A stretch of DNA of 64,000 nucleotides from Paulinella micropora (Eukaryota; Cercozoa; Imbricatea; Euglyphida; Paulinellidae), in assembly GCA_019918135.1 (NCBI GenBank), contig WBZZ01002713.1, positions 25,001 through 89,000 of the forward strand, given 5' to 3'. Positions 9,042 through 17,593 of this stretch are shown here, in pieces. The notes beneath the pieces were generated by a model. The model saw only the letters and a list, made by a program, of their open reading frames with translations, searched no databases and was not told where the DNA came from. Both the position numbers and the translations under genes were made by a program. The stretch's first letter is position 1. The number at the start of each line of letters is the position of its first letter.

Positions 9042-11915
9042 ATGGAGACACACACTTACAACGGTAAGACTTATAGGTTGGACAAATTTAGGGAACAAAA
9101 AATTAATTATGAAATCAAAAGGGTCAGGGGTCAAGATGTGCTGTATATAATACCGAAGACTAGAAAGTATAAGGTGGATACAACAACGGCCCAAAATTAC
9201 TTGAACCAAGTAAGAGGTGCTGTTTATTTTGAGGAACAGAAACAAGGTATTCCAGTAGCACCGCCATTACCTCCTATTTTGGAAGCGAAAGTGTTTGAAG
9301 CGAAAGTAAGAGAAAGAAAAGAAAGGGTGAAAGACCTAATGCGGTATGCTAACTACGAAATCAAACACGTAGATAGAAAGAAGCACGTGCTGGGTATTAA
9401 TGAAAGCCAGTATTGGGTTAGGATTAGAGGCAACTTCACTTCTTTCAGTATGAATGATATTCTACAGTTTATTGAGATAATCCTGAACGACTTTATCAAA
9501 AGACAGAAACAGGGAAGTATGGTTAGTGTAAGCATCAAGTTTGTAGATTACTATGGAGCAGTATCTACAAAGTTGAAAAGGATTAACGAGATTTCTGTCA
9601 GCGATGTTTTGGAAAGATTGTCAGCATTATTTCAAAGCAACGAAAGCCTTTATACAGATGAAAAGGGAACCAATATGGATAAGTTTAGGTTTGTTTTGAA
9701 ATCTGTTGAAATGCCAACGGGCGGAACGAGGCTTCAAATAATTAATAAGTTGGATGTATATAAAAAGAGAGGAGTAATTCAAATTAATAATACAGACAAC
9801 ATATGCTTAGCCAGAGCAATTGTTGTAGTAAAAGCAAAAATTGAAAAACACAAAAAATACAAGACAATATTAATGGGACGAAAGATACAGGAAGAGATGG
9901 CTTTGAAACTACACGAAGAAGCGAATGTCATTCAGGATGTGTGCGGTATTCCTGAAATCAATACATTTGCTATCCACATTAAATACAATCTGGTTATTGT
10001 TGAATTTCCTGACAAGATTGTTTATAAGACTGACCTGCTTAATGAGAGCTCGCAAAGCGAGCGCACGCCCGACGGGCAGTGCAAAGGCGAGCGACTTACG
10101 AACCTTTACATACTTAAGACTGAGAACCACTACGATGCGATAACTAATATGAAGTCTTTGCTAGGCAAAAAGAACTTCTGTGAGTTATGTCTAAGGGGAT
10201 ACAAAGAAAGGCACGCCTGCGAATCCACTTGTAATATCTGCGAAACCAAAGAATGTAAGGGTATTAACGATAGAAGCAATTGGACTGATTGCTATTCGTG
10301 TAATAGAAAGTTTCCAAATACGGTCTGTTTTAATAATCACAAGAGGACGAATTTCGATATCAAAGCGAAATGTCTTTCGTGCGGACTTAATTACAGAAGA
10401 AGGTCGCGAAGCGACCGTTCGCCCTACGGGCTGAACAAGAACGAGCACAAGTGCGGTTATGCGAAATGCCTTAATTGTAAGGAACTGAAACCACTTGAAC
10501 ACCAATGTGAAATCGTGAAGAAAGACATTCTACCTTTTTCAGAGAAATACATATTCTTTGACTTTGAAGCTACACAGGACACAGGCGAGCACATAGTCAA
10601 TCATTCGGAAAGCCAGTATTTTGATGCGAAGGAACCACCCGTCATTCATAAGAACATTGATGATTTCTGTAAGTGGGCTTTTGAATTTAAGCACAACGGC
10701 TTTACATTCATTGCTCATAACAGTCGCGGATATGACTGCCAGTTTATTCTTAAATGGTTAGTGGATAACGGACAAGCACCATTCGTCATTTATCAAGGCG
10801 GTAAGATAATGATGATGACTTTGAAAAAATACCGTTTCATTGATAGTCTCAGTTTCCTGACTATGCCTCTGGCTGATTTTCCTAAGACATTCGGATTGAA
10901 CGAACTTAAAAAGGGTTTCTTCCCTCACTTCTTCAATACTGACAAGAATAAAAACTATCTTGGTGTTATGCCTCATAAAAAACACTATGGCTACGACACG
11001 ATGAAAGATAAGAAAAGGGCGGAATTCTTAGAATGGTATGAAAGCCAAAGAAACAGCACATTTGATATGCAGAAGGAAATCGCGGAATACTGTCATAGCG
11101 ATGTTGACATTCTGAGAAGGGGATGTATGGATTTTAGAAAGCAGTTTCTAGAGTTCGGTATTGACCCGTTTCAATATACAACTATTGCGAGTTGTGTTAT
11201 GGCTTTGTATCGGGCTAAGTTTATGCCAGAGAATTCAATTGCTGTGTTGAAGGCGGAAAATCAAAACAGGATTACCTCTCGGGCTTGTGTTGAATGGATA
11301 GCTTACAGAAGCAGGTTAGACCAAACAGATATCAAACACGCATTCAATGGTGGAAAAAAGATGTTTAACTTAGGGCAATCAAATATTTACGTAGACGGCT
11401 GGGATGAGAAGAACAAAACCGCTTACGAATTTCACGGATGTTTCTGGCACGGATGTCCAAAGTGCTTTAATAGAAATACAATCAATACTAAGAAGAATGA
11501 AACGATGGGTGAACTATACAAGGCAACAATGAGACGAGAAAAAGACCTAAGCAAACAAGTAAGCAAAATAATAAGTATATGGGAATGTGAATGGAGATTA
11601 ATGAAAACAAGTGAAACCCTAGCGGAAGATACTAATGAACGAATTACGGAACAAGAAGGACTTAACCCGCGAGAAGCAATGTTTGGAGGTAGAAAGGATG
11701 CTCTAACATTGTATTGGAAATCACGGCACGACAGCGAATACGCAAAATACATTGACATATGCTCTCTGTATCCTACCGTTATGTTTTACGACCTTTACCC
11801 TAGCGGGCACCACGAAATCATACGGCCCTCATTTGCCATTATTAATCCTGCTGTGCTTATATTCATCGCCTCAGACCAAGTTATGTTGCTCCCCGCGGTT
11901 ATTCCTGATTTATAA
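9042..11915 (+). CDS. protein-primed type B DNA polymerase (Polinton-like), fossil
   Basis: The chosen start is ATG 9042 (METHTYNGKTYRLDK). An N-terminal ~380-residue region of unknown fold precedes a Cys-rich stretch (nt ~10170-10510) with several CxxC pairs. The exonuclease motifs of family B polymerases follow: 'YIFFDFEAT' (Exo I), 'FIAHNSRGYDCQFILKWL' (Exo II) and 'AEYCHSDVDILRRG' (Exo III). Polymerase motif A is 'YIDICSLYPTV'. This set is characteristic of the protein-primed polymerases of Polintons, adenovirus-like and virophage relatives, which copy linear DNA from the ends. Two GC-rich double hairpins (10048-10082, 10402-10436) sit in frame within the coding sequence. The gene is part of a broken element. 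Confidence 0.88.
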   Translation: METHTYNGKTYRLDKFREQKINYEIKRVRGQDVLYIIPKTRKYKVDTTTAQNYLNQVRGAVYFEEQKQGIPVAPPLPPILEAKVFEAKVRERKERVKDLMRYANYEIKHVDRKKHVLGINESQYWVRIRGNFTSFSMNDILQFIEIILNDFIKRQKQGSMVSVSIKFVDYYGAVSTKLKRINEISVSDVLERLSALFQSNESLYTDEKGTNMDKFRFVLKSVEMPTGGTRLQIINKLDVYKKRGVIQINNTDNICLARAIVVVKAKIEKHKKYKTILMGRKIQEEMALKLHEEANVIQDVCGIPEINTFAIHIKYNLVIVEFPDKIVYKTDLLNESSQSERTPDGQCKGERLTNLYILKTENHYDAITNMKSLLGKKNFCELCLRGYKERHACESTCNICETKECKGINDRSNWTDCYSCNRKFPNTVCFNNHKRTNFDIKAKCLSCGLNYRRRSRSDRSPYGLNKNEHKCGYAKCLNCKELKPLEHQCEIVKKDILPFSEKYIFFDFEATQDTGEHIVNHSESQYFDAKEPPVIHKNIDDFCKWAFEFKHNGFTFIAHNSRGYDCQFILKWLVDNGQAPFVIYQGGKIMMMTLKKYRFIDSLSFLTMPLADFPKTFGLNELKKGFFPHFFNTDKNKNYLGVMPHKKHYGYDTMKDKKRAEFLEWYESQRNSTFDMQKEIAEYCHSDVDILRRGCMDFRKQFLEFGIDPFQYTTIASCVMALYRAKFMPENSIAVLKAENQNRITSRACVEWIAYRSRLDQTDIKHAFNGGKKMFNLGQSNIYVDGWDEKNKTAYEFHGCFWHGCPKCFNRNTINTKKNETMGELYKATMRREKDLSKQVSKIISIWECEWRLMKTSETLAEDTNERITEQEGLNPREAMFGGRKDALTLYWKSRHDSEYAKYIDICSLYPTVMFYDLYPSGHHEIIRPSFAIINPAVLIFIASDQVMLLPAVIPDL
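10048..10082 (+). repeat. double-hairpin insertion, copy 1
   Basis: GCTCGC-AAA-GCGAGC is followed at once by GCACGCCC-GAC-GGGCaGTGC: a 6-bp stem, then an 8-bp stem with one bulged base. It lies within the polymerase frame and is GC-rich against AT-rich surroundings. Confidence 0.8.
10402..10436 (+). repeat. double-hairpin insertion, copy 2
   Basis: GGTCGC-GAA-GCGACC is followed at once by GTTCGCCC-TAC-GGGCtGAAC. It has the same length (35 bp), stems, loops and bulge as copy 1, with paired changes that keep the stems. Confidence 0.8.
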
Positions 11916-14613
11916 TTAAAAACAAGTTTGTTGCCACCTTTTGCTATTGTAAAGTTTGAACCAGAAGCACTTGATTTCCAGTTTGAGCCATCCCAATAAG
12001 CATCAAAACATAAAGTAATATTATCGTGCGTCCAGTTTAATAATTGAAATGTTGGATAAGCATCCGCCGTTGTTATTGCTTGTAAGTGTGCCCCTCCGAT
12101 ATTTGAAGCCGTCCCGTATAATTCCAATCCTCCTGTCGCCCCTGCGCCTTTCGTTGTATTGCCTATGATTATTGGTTTGCCTGATGCTGTTGTTATTTTG
12201 TCGCTTGCTGTTATTGTTGTTGTTGATATCCCCGCGGTTGAAGTAATCGTAGTTCCCGTTATTGTTCCGCCATTTGTTATGTTGTTTGAGTTCATATCTA
12301 AGGCTCCATAAAATCGCATACCACCCGCATTGTTAAAACGGACAATGTCAGACGAAGCACTTTTATTGTCCAAAAGTTTTGAAATATAAAGACCTGCTCC
12401 TTTTACATCAGATGCTACATTCGTAAATAGGTAGCCTCGTTGGTTCGCGGTTCCACTTGTAGCAGTATTTAAAGTATATAAGAAAGACTGCCAATCACCC
12501 GTTGTCTGAGAAAAGAATATATCTCCTCCGTTTTGGTTTAATATCCTCGCCCCATTATATGTTATATTCCCGCCATTAATGATATCCACATTATTAAAAT
12601 CGGCTTGGCTTAATAAGGTCAGTGCCCTTACATCATTTCTACTTCCATTAAATATCTTAATTCCTGTTATGGTTTGGTCGCCTGTTAGTTTTACATTTTG
12701 CCCGTCCAATGTGTCCGCATATCCTTTTGTTGCTCCATCGGTCGCTAATGTCGGAGTTCCAAGGTTGGCTATTTTGCTACTATTACAATCTAGCCCAGAA
12801 GCATTTACCCAACCGACTATCGCTCCATCAATAACGAAACTTACCTTTTTGGCATTTATTTCAAAGTTATAATTTACACCAGTGCCCATATCAAGGCAAC
12901 CGATAGTTCCTATATTGGCTGTGGAGTTAAAAACCACGAAAGTTCCTTTTGTTGTCGCATTCGTTGAATTTCCTGTTATTTCAAGGGCACTGCTAAATGT
13001 CTTGATTCCTGCTATGGTTTGGTTTCCTGTTAATTTCACATTTTGACCGTCTAATGTATCCGCATACCCTTTTGTCGCTCCGTCCGTTGTTGCTGTTGGT
13101 GTGGCCAAATTTGTAATTTTTCTGTTGTTTAAAGATAGTGTCGTGCCCGTTGCTGTCGCGATTACATTATCACCAGAATATAACTCAACATACGACCCCG
13201 TTATTTGTATTGGATAATAGGCCGCGGTTGCTATTTTTTGTGCGGTAATCTCTCCTATATTTGTCGCCGTATCAAAGGCAATACCGATACCATCAAAAGC
13301 GGTTGGAGCTGTGGCGCCCCGCACTTCTATTGTTGAAGTAAATTTTTTATTTCCTGCTATGGTCTGGTCTCCTGTTAGTTTAACGACAGAAGTATCAAGA
13401 GTAGAAACATCAACACCATCAACAAGATTTACATTTGTTATGCTTTGACTTTTCATATCAATCCCCGCACTAGCATTTATTATACTGCTAAATGTTTTGG
13501 TTCCTGCTATGGTTTGGTCTCCTGTTAGTTTGACCACAGAAGTATCAAGGGTGGATACATCAATGTTGTCAACATTACCAACATTTGTTATGTTAAATCC
13601 ACCCATATTTAAACTGCCCGTCATAGCCACTGTGCCGTCCTTTGCTAATTTCGTATCGGTATATGCTTTTGTTGAAGCATCGCCGTCGTAGAATGGTGCG
13701 GGCAGTCCGCTGATTGCTGTTGTGCTGTTAAAATTTAAAACATTATTTGTCAATGTCATTCCACCTCCTGTTGTTGGAGCAAAAAGTATGGACGAGCCTA
13801 CAAAAGATAATGGATAGCCCGTTGCTCCACCTGCCTCCGACGAATAGATAGAGCCCATATTATTGTTGTAATTAAAGAATAACTTGCCAGTGTTTGATGG
13901 ATTTGAGTCTTTTACACCCACATAAGTAGTAAATGTTTTGTTTCCTGTTATGGTTTGGTCTCCTGTTAGTTTTACCACAGAACTATCAAGAGCCGAAACA
14001 TCAATACCATCAACATTACCGACATTTGATACATTAAAACCTCCCATATTTAAATCCCCTATCATCATAGCGAGCCCATCCAATCTAAGAAAAGGAGAAG
14101 CAACATTTCGCCATTGCCCCGTGCTGTAAATGAGCAGTTGGTTATCAGCGGGGGTGCCTGTTATGATTACATCACTTAAAGCATCTATTGATTTAGTTGC
14201 TATCCTTGTGTCAAAATCTGTATTAGCCCTTGCTGTGGTGTAGTATAAGTTGTTCCTTCGGATAAGTTGGTTGTGCTCTTTGTTGCTAATTGAGTGTCAA
14301 ACCTAGCATTAGTATAATATAAATTGGTGCCTTCGGCTAGGTTAGTGGTTGATTTAGTGTTTAGTCGCGCATCAAACCTACCATCAGTATAGTATAGATT
14401 AGTGCCTTCTTTTACATCGGCCGTAGATTTTAAAGCCAACCTCGCATCAAATCGGCTATTAGTAAAATAAAGATTTACGGGGTCAGCATCTTCTGGCACC
14501 CTATCTGTGTATAAGCCCACTATGTTTGTGTTCGTTAAATCAAGGTTGGCTATATCTAGTGAGTCCACCGCAATTTCAGACAAGCCTAAGAGCGATTTAT
14601 ATTGACTGCCCAT
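11795..14613 (-). CDS. tail-fibre-like repeat protein, fossil
   Basis: This gene is convergent with the polymerase gene. The N-terminal part (from ATG 14613, MGSQYKSLLGLSEIAVDSL) has ~24-residue repeats with the core 'EGTNLYYTDGRFDARL'. The rest carries about six ~40-residue repeats: 'LNMGGFNITNVGNVD', 'VSTLDTSVVKLTGDQTIAG' and 'KTF'. The same beta-rich repeat style is common in phage and large-DNA-virus fibres, where it forms trimeric shafts. A fibre gene in an element without a visible capsid gene suggests descent from a virus-like ancestor. The gene is part of a broken element. Confidence 0.7.
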
Positions 14614-14678
14614 TGTATATATTTTGGATAATAATTAATCCGTATAAAAATTATTTTTGGTTAGATATACAACCGAAA

Positions 14679-15188
14679 ATGCCAAGAGGTAATAGAGAGA
14701 TTGCCATAAAAAATCTTGAAAAAGCTACTGTAATGAAGAAACAGTATGCGAGGCAAAGAAAGATTGAGAGGGCCCGTGAGCTACTAGCGGAGGAAGAGGC
14801 GAAGAATGTGAAAGAAATGAACGAAGACGAAAAGATGGACCATGTGTCAAAGAAACAGTTGGCGAAGGATATGATTGACGGCCGAGACGGTGAGATAAGT
14901 GAGGAGAGCAGTTCGGATGAGGAAGTAGAACACGACTTTGTAGATATCGTAGCCCAACGGGTTGCTGGTATAAAATTGAAGACTAAACAGAAGAAGGCGA
15001 AGAAAGTGGTAAAAAAGAAAGTGGAAGAGGAGAGTGAGAGTGATAGCGAAAGTGAAGAAGAGGAAGAGCCTAAGCCTAAGAAAGGAGGGAAGAAGACTGG
15101 CCGAGTTAATGTTAATGTTTATGCGGGACAACCAGAGAAGTCAAAAAAAGAAAGTAATGATGTTTCAAAGATATTTTTAAAGTTCTAG
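14679..15188 (+). CDS. Lys/Glu-rich charged protein
   Basis: 169 residues from ATG 14679 (MPRGNREIAIKNLEKAT). The N-terminal half is a basic, probably coiled helix. Acidic Ser/Glu and basic Lys blocks alternate at residues ~70-145, and the C-terminus is hydrophobic (SKIFLKF). No domain is recognised. Its composition suits a nucleic-acid-associated or virion-core protein; this is inference. It is transcribed toward the integrase gene, ~40 bp downstream. Confidence 0.6.
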   Translation: MPRGNREIAIKNLEKATVMKKQYARQRKIERARELLAEEEAKNVKEMNEDEKMDHVSKKQLAKDMIDGRDGEISEESSSDEEVEHDFVDIVAQRVAGIKLKTKQKKAKKVVKKKVEEESESDSESEEEEEPKPKKGGKKTGRVNVNVYAGQPEKSKKESNDVSKIFLKF

Positions 15189-15229
15189 AAACTTTTGCTA
15201 AAAGATTTTTTAAATCTTTCATATATAGT

Positions 15230-16237
15230 ATGGATAATAAACATACAGCACAAAACAATGAACCCGGAGGTGCGGAGGCGGAGTCTCCGCAAGATAAGGA
15301 AGAACTTGAAAAAAAGAAAATTGAAGAAGCTTCTGAAATACACCATCAATCTAAGACCCCTAAAAAATGGAATACTATACTAGCACCTGAACCTGAACCA
15401 TTAAGCCAAGTGTTTATTGACTTAATGGATATGTCTAAAATAGCTACTAAGAAAGGAAACAAAAACTACAACTTTGGTTTAGTAATGATTGATGTTTATT
15501 CTCGTCGTGGCTGGATTGAACCGATAAAAAATAAAACAACTGGTGAAGTATTGGAAGGATTAAAAAAAATGCCGAAACCTAAAAGGATTACGTCCGACAA
15601 CGGCAGTGAATATAAAGGTCAAGTTGCTGAATACTTTAAAGAGAACGGAATTCAACATACAACCAATGAAGTAGGCGACCACCGAACAATGGGAATAGTA
15701 GATAGGTTTATTAGAACAATACGAAATGATTTGAATTTTATGTGGGAAGTTAATGACGACTTTATTTGGGTTCCTTACATTAATGAAATTGTTGATACTT
15801 ATAATAATACATTTCATAATACAATAAAGGCTACACCAATGGAAGTTTATTATGGTAAAAAAAAGAATGACCAAGAAATATATAGGGCTGGTCTTATTAA
15901 TAAATTTCCTAAGGGTTCAACCGTGCGAAAAGAACTAGAAAGAACGGTTTTTTCTAAGGGCGATGTTCAACATTCAAAGAAAGTATATACAGTTAAAGGT
16001 CGGAAAGGCTTTAAGTTAATACTTGGCGACCACGAACTAGTCAGTCCTCAACAATTATTAAAATCTAAAATGGACGAACAAGAACCGGAAGAAATAAAAC
16101 CTCAACTAGCAGACCACATTAAAGAAGTAACTAAACAAAAAAAGACTGGCCAGCAACTCAAAAAAGAAAGTATTGACAGCAATAATATTAGAACGAGCAA
16201 AAGAGAAAAAAAGAAAGTTGAAAAGTTGAATTTATAA
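15230..16237 (+). CDS. rve-type (retroviral-like) integrase of the Polinton-like element
   Basis: 335 residues from ATG 15230. A charged N-terminal extension precedes the RNase-H-fold catalytic core: 'QVFIDLMDMSKIA' (first Asp strand), 'RITSDNGSEYKG' (second Asp, typical D-N-G-x-E/Q) and 'GIVDRFIRTIRNDL' (third-site helix). The C-terminal region ('YTVKGRKGFKLILGDHELVS', then 'PQQLL') resembles the SH3/chromo-like DNA-binding tail of Polinton integrases. Such enzymes insert the linear element and leave 5-6-bp target duplications, which fits the 6-bp catatt seen here. Confidence 0.9.
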   Translation: MDNKHTAQNNEPGGAEAESPQDKEELEKKKIEEASEIHHQSKTPKKWNTILAPEPEPLSQVFIDLMDMSKIATKKGNKNYNFGLVMIDVYSRRGWIEPIKNKTTGEVLEGLKKMPKPKRITSDNGSEYKGQVAEYFKENGIQHTTNEVGDHRTMGIVDRFIRTIRNDLNFMWEVNDDFIWVPYINEIVDTYNNTFHNTIKATPMEVYYGKKKNDQEIYRAGLINKFPKGSTVRKELERTVFSKGDVQHSKKVYTVKGRKGFKLILGDHELVSPQQLLKSKMDEQEPEEIKPQLADHIKEVTKQKKTGQQLKKESIDSNNIRTSKREKKKVEKLNL

Positions 16238-16633
16238 TTAATCACTTGATACATTAATTTTTTTCATTCCTAGTTCGTGATAGACTGATTGAAGGTGTCT
16301 TGTTTTGTATCCTCTAGTGGTTTCATATCCACATTCACATATCCATTTGCTTGAGAAATAGTTTCTGTTCCATTCATTTCTGTATTGTCTTTTATTTTGT
16401 TGAACTTGTTCGTCATTATATTTCTTCCACACTTCATATTTAGGTCTTATGTTTTCTTCATAAAATCTATTTGCTTCTTCCAATGCTTGTTCTTCGTTTC
16501 TTTTTCCGTTGATACAAAAGTTTTTAACTTTGGTTTTGTTTTCTTCTCCCCATCTTACAACGACCCTTGGAGACTTTTCATTGTTCATAACGTACACGCC
16601 TCCTTTGTTTATTTTCTTTGGAATGTCTGTCAT
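16238..16633 (-). CDS. small basic zinc-finger protein, right paralogue
   Basis: 131 residues, ATG at 16633, transcribed inward from the right TIR. It is paralogous to the protein at 8452: 'GGVYVMNNEKSPRVVVRW', 'NFCINGKRNEEQALEEANRF', then the finger 'WICECGYETTRGYKTRHLQS' and a final His. The AP2-like N-terminal fold is inferred from strand/helix pattern. Two diverged copies at opposite ends suggest an old duplication kept for two roles, perhaps one per terminus. Confidence 0.75.
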   Translation of the reverse strand: MTDIPKKINKGGVYVMNNEKSPRVVVRWGEENKTKVKNFCINGKRNEEQALEEANRFYEENIRPKYEVWKKYNDEQVQQNKRQYRNEWNRNYFSSKWICECGYETTRGYKTRHLQSVYHELGMKKINVSSD

Positions 16634-16700
16634 TTTCTATATGTGTTATAAATCTATGTCTATAATATAAAATTATTTTTATAACAACTTATTTGTCCGT

Positions 16701-16800
16701 TGCCATTTTGTCCCGTGCGGGCCGGCCGTGTCCGCGTTGCACGCGGAGCGTTGCAATGTGTGTCTCTGTGTGGCGGGGGGCGTGTATTGATTTTTGTGCC
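16701..16800 (-). repeat. diverged second copy of the TIR inner part
   Basis: It begins ttgccattttgtcccgtgcg, like the inner end of the right TIR. It then diverges but keeps a G-rich block followed by gtgtattga. It lies ~185 bp inside the true right TIR and has no counterpart on the left. Confidence 0.7.
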
Positions 16801-16985
16801 GAAGTGGTATTTTGTATTTTTTTGTTTTGGAGCAAATCCACAACTCCCAAAACACAAAAAAACTATTTGGAGAAATTGGCCTTCTTTTCGCTTTGTCAAA
16901 AATCGTATTTTTGGCAAAGGAGAAAATCTGTAGGTCTATTTTACAGTTTTCGTGTTGGTCACGGGCTCATTTCCTTTTTGCTTAA

Positions 16986-17081
16986 TGCCATTTTGTCCCG
17001 TGCGGGCCGGCCGGGGTGTGTCCCTGGGGGCGGGGGGTGTATGTATTGAAAAAGCGTGCCCAAGTGGCCCCCTATACTACT
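16986..17081 (-). repeat. right terminal inverted repeat, 96 bp
   Basis: Reverse complement of 8304-8399. The copies look identical by eye, which fits recent transposition. Confidence 0.93.
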
Positions 17082-17087
17082 CATATT

Positions 17088-17593
17088 ATATTCCTATTTG
17101 CTAACATATTTACCATCACATTGGAACTCAAATATCATACAATTTGTCGTGAATCTTTTCACGAAATGCCATTTTTACCACACTCGGATCATATTTCCTC
17201 ATTACCAATTATCTCTCACGTATTTCACTTGAACACAGTAATATTGCCATTTTGCACCTTGAGATCATCTGCACACATAACTTTGCATTCTAGAGTTTCT
17301 ATCACGTGGATTTATTATTGACAGCATCTATCGTGTATGCACAGTCATTTATGTTATTTCTAGATTATCCTGTCACGTGATTAATCACATGATCAAGCAT
17401 GTGATTTATTGTTAGTTTAGATCAGAGTTCGTTCTCATTATGATCGATTAAAGTTGCTTCGATGAAGACAATAGCTGACAATCATCTTTTATTCCGGTCT
17501 AGATTGATAACCGGATGTTAGTCAATCTTCCGTTCCTCTGCGCTAGAGCGCTTCAGTAATTATTTAGATCATTATCTAATACTGAGCATTACA
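17088..17593. repeat. left LTR, distal part
   Basis: Continuous with 8278-8303 once the nested element (8304-17081) and one copy of its target duplication (17082-17087) are set aside. It matches the right LTR from its position ~27 to the end. Confidence 0.9.

Larger units (their letters stand above)
8304..17081. mobile_element. Polinton-like (Maverick-type) element, broken
   Basis: This 8.8-kb AT-rich element is bounded by identical 96-bp terminal inverted repeats beginning agtagtataggggg. It is flanked by a 6-bp target duplication catatt (8298-8303, 17082-17087), the TSD length known for Polintons. It encodes a protein-primed type B DNA polymerase, a retroviral-like (rve) integrase, a tail-fibre-like protein, a Lys/Glu-rich protein, and two paralogous small zinc-finger proteins facing inward from the two ends. 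I see no major or minor capsid protein, packaging ATPase or protease. The element is broken, with at least one major lesion and perhaps a few. It sits in the left LTR of a recent LTR element, so the insertion is younger still. Confidence 0.85.
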
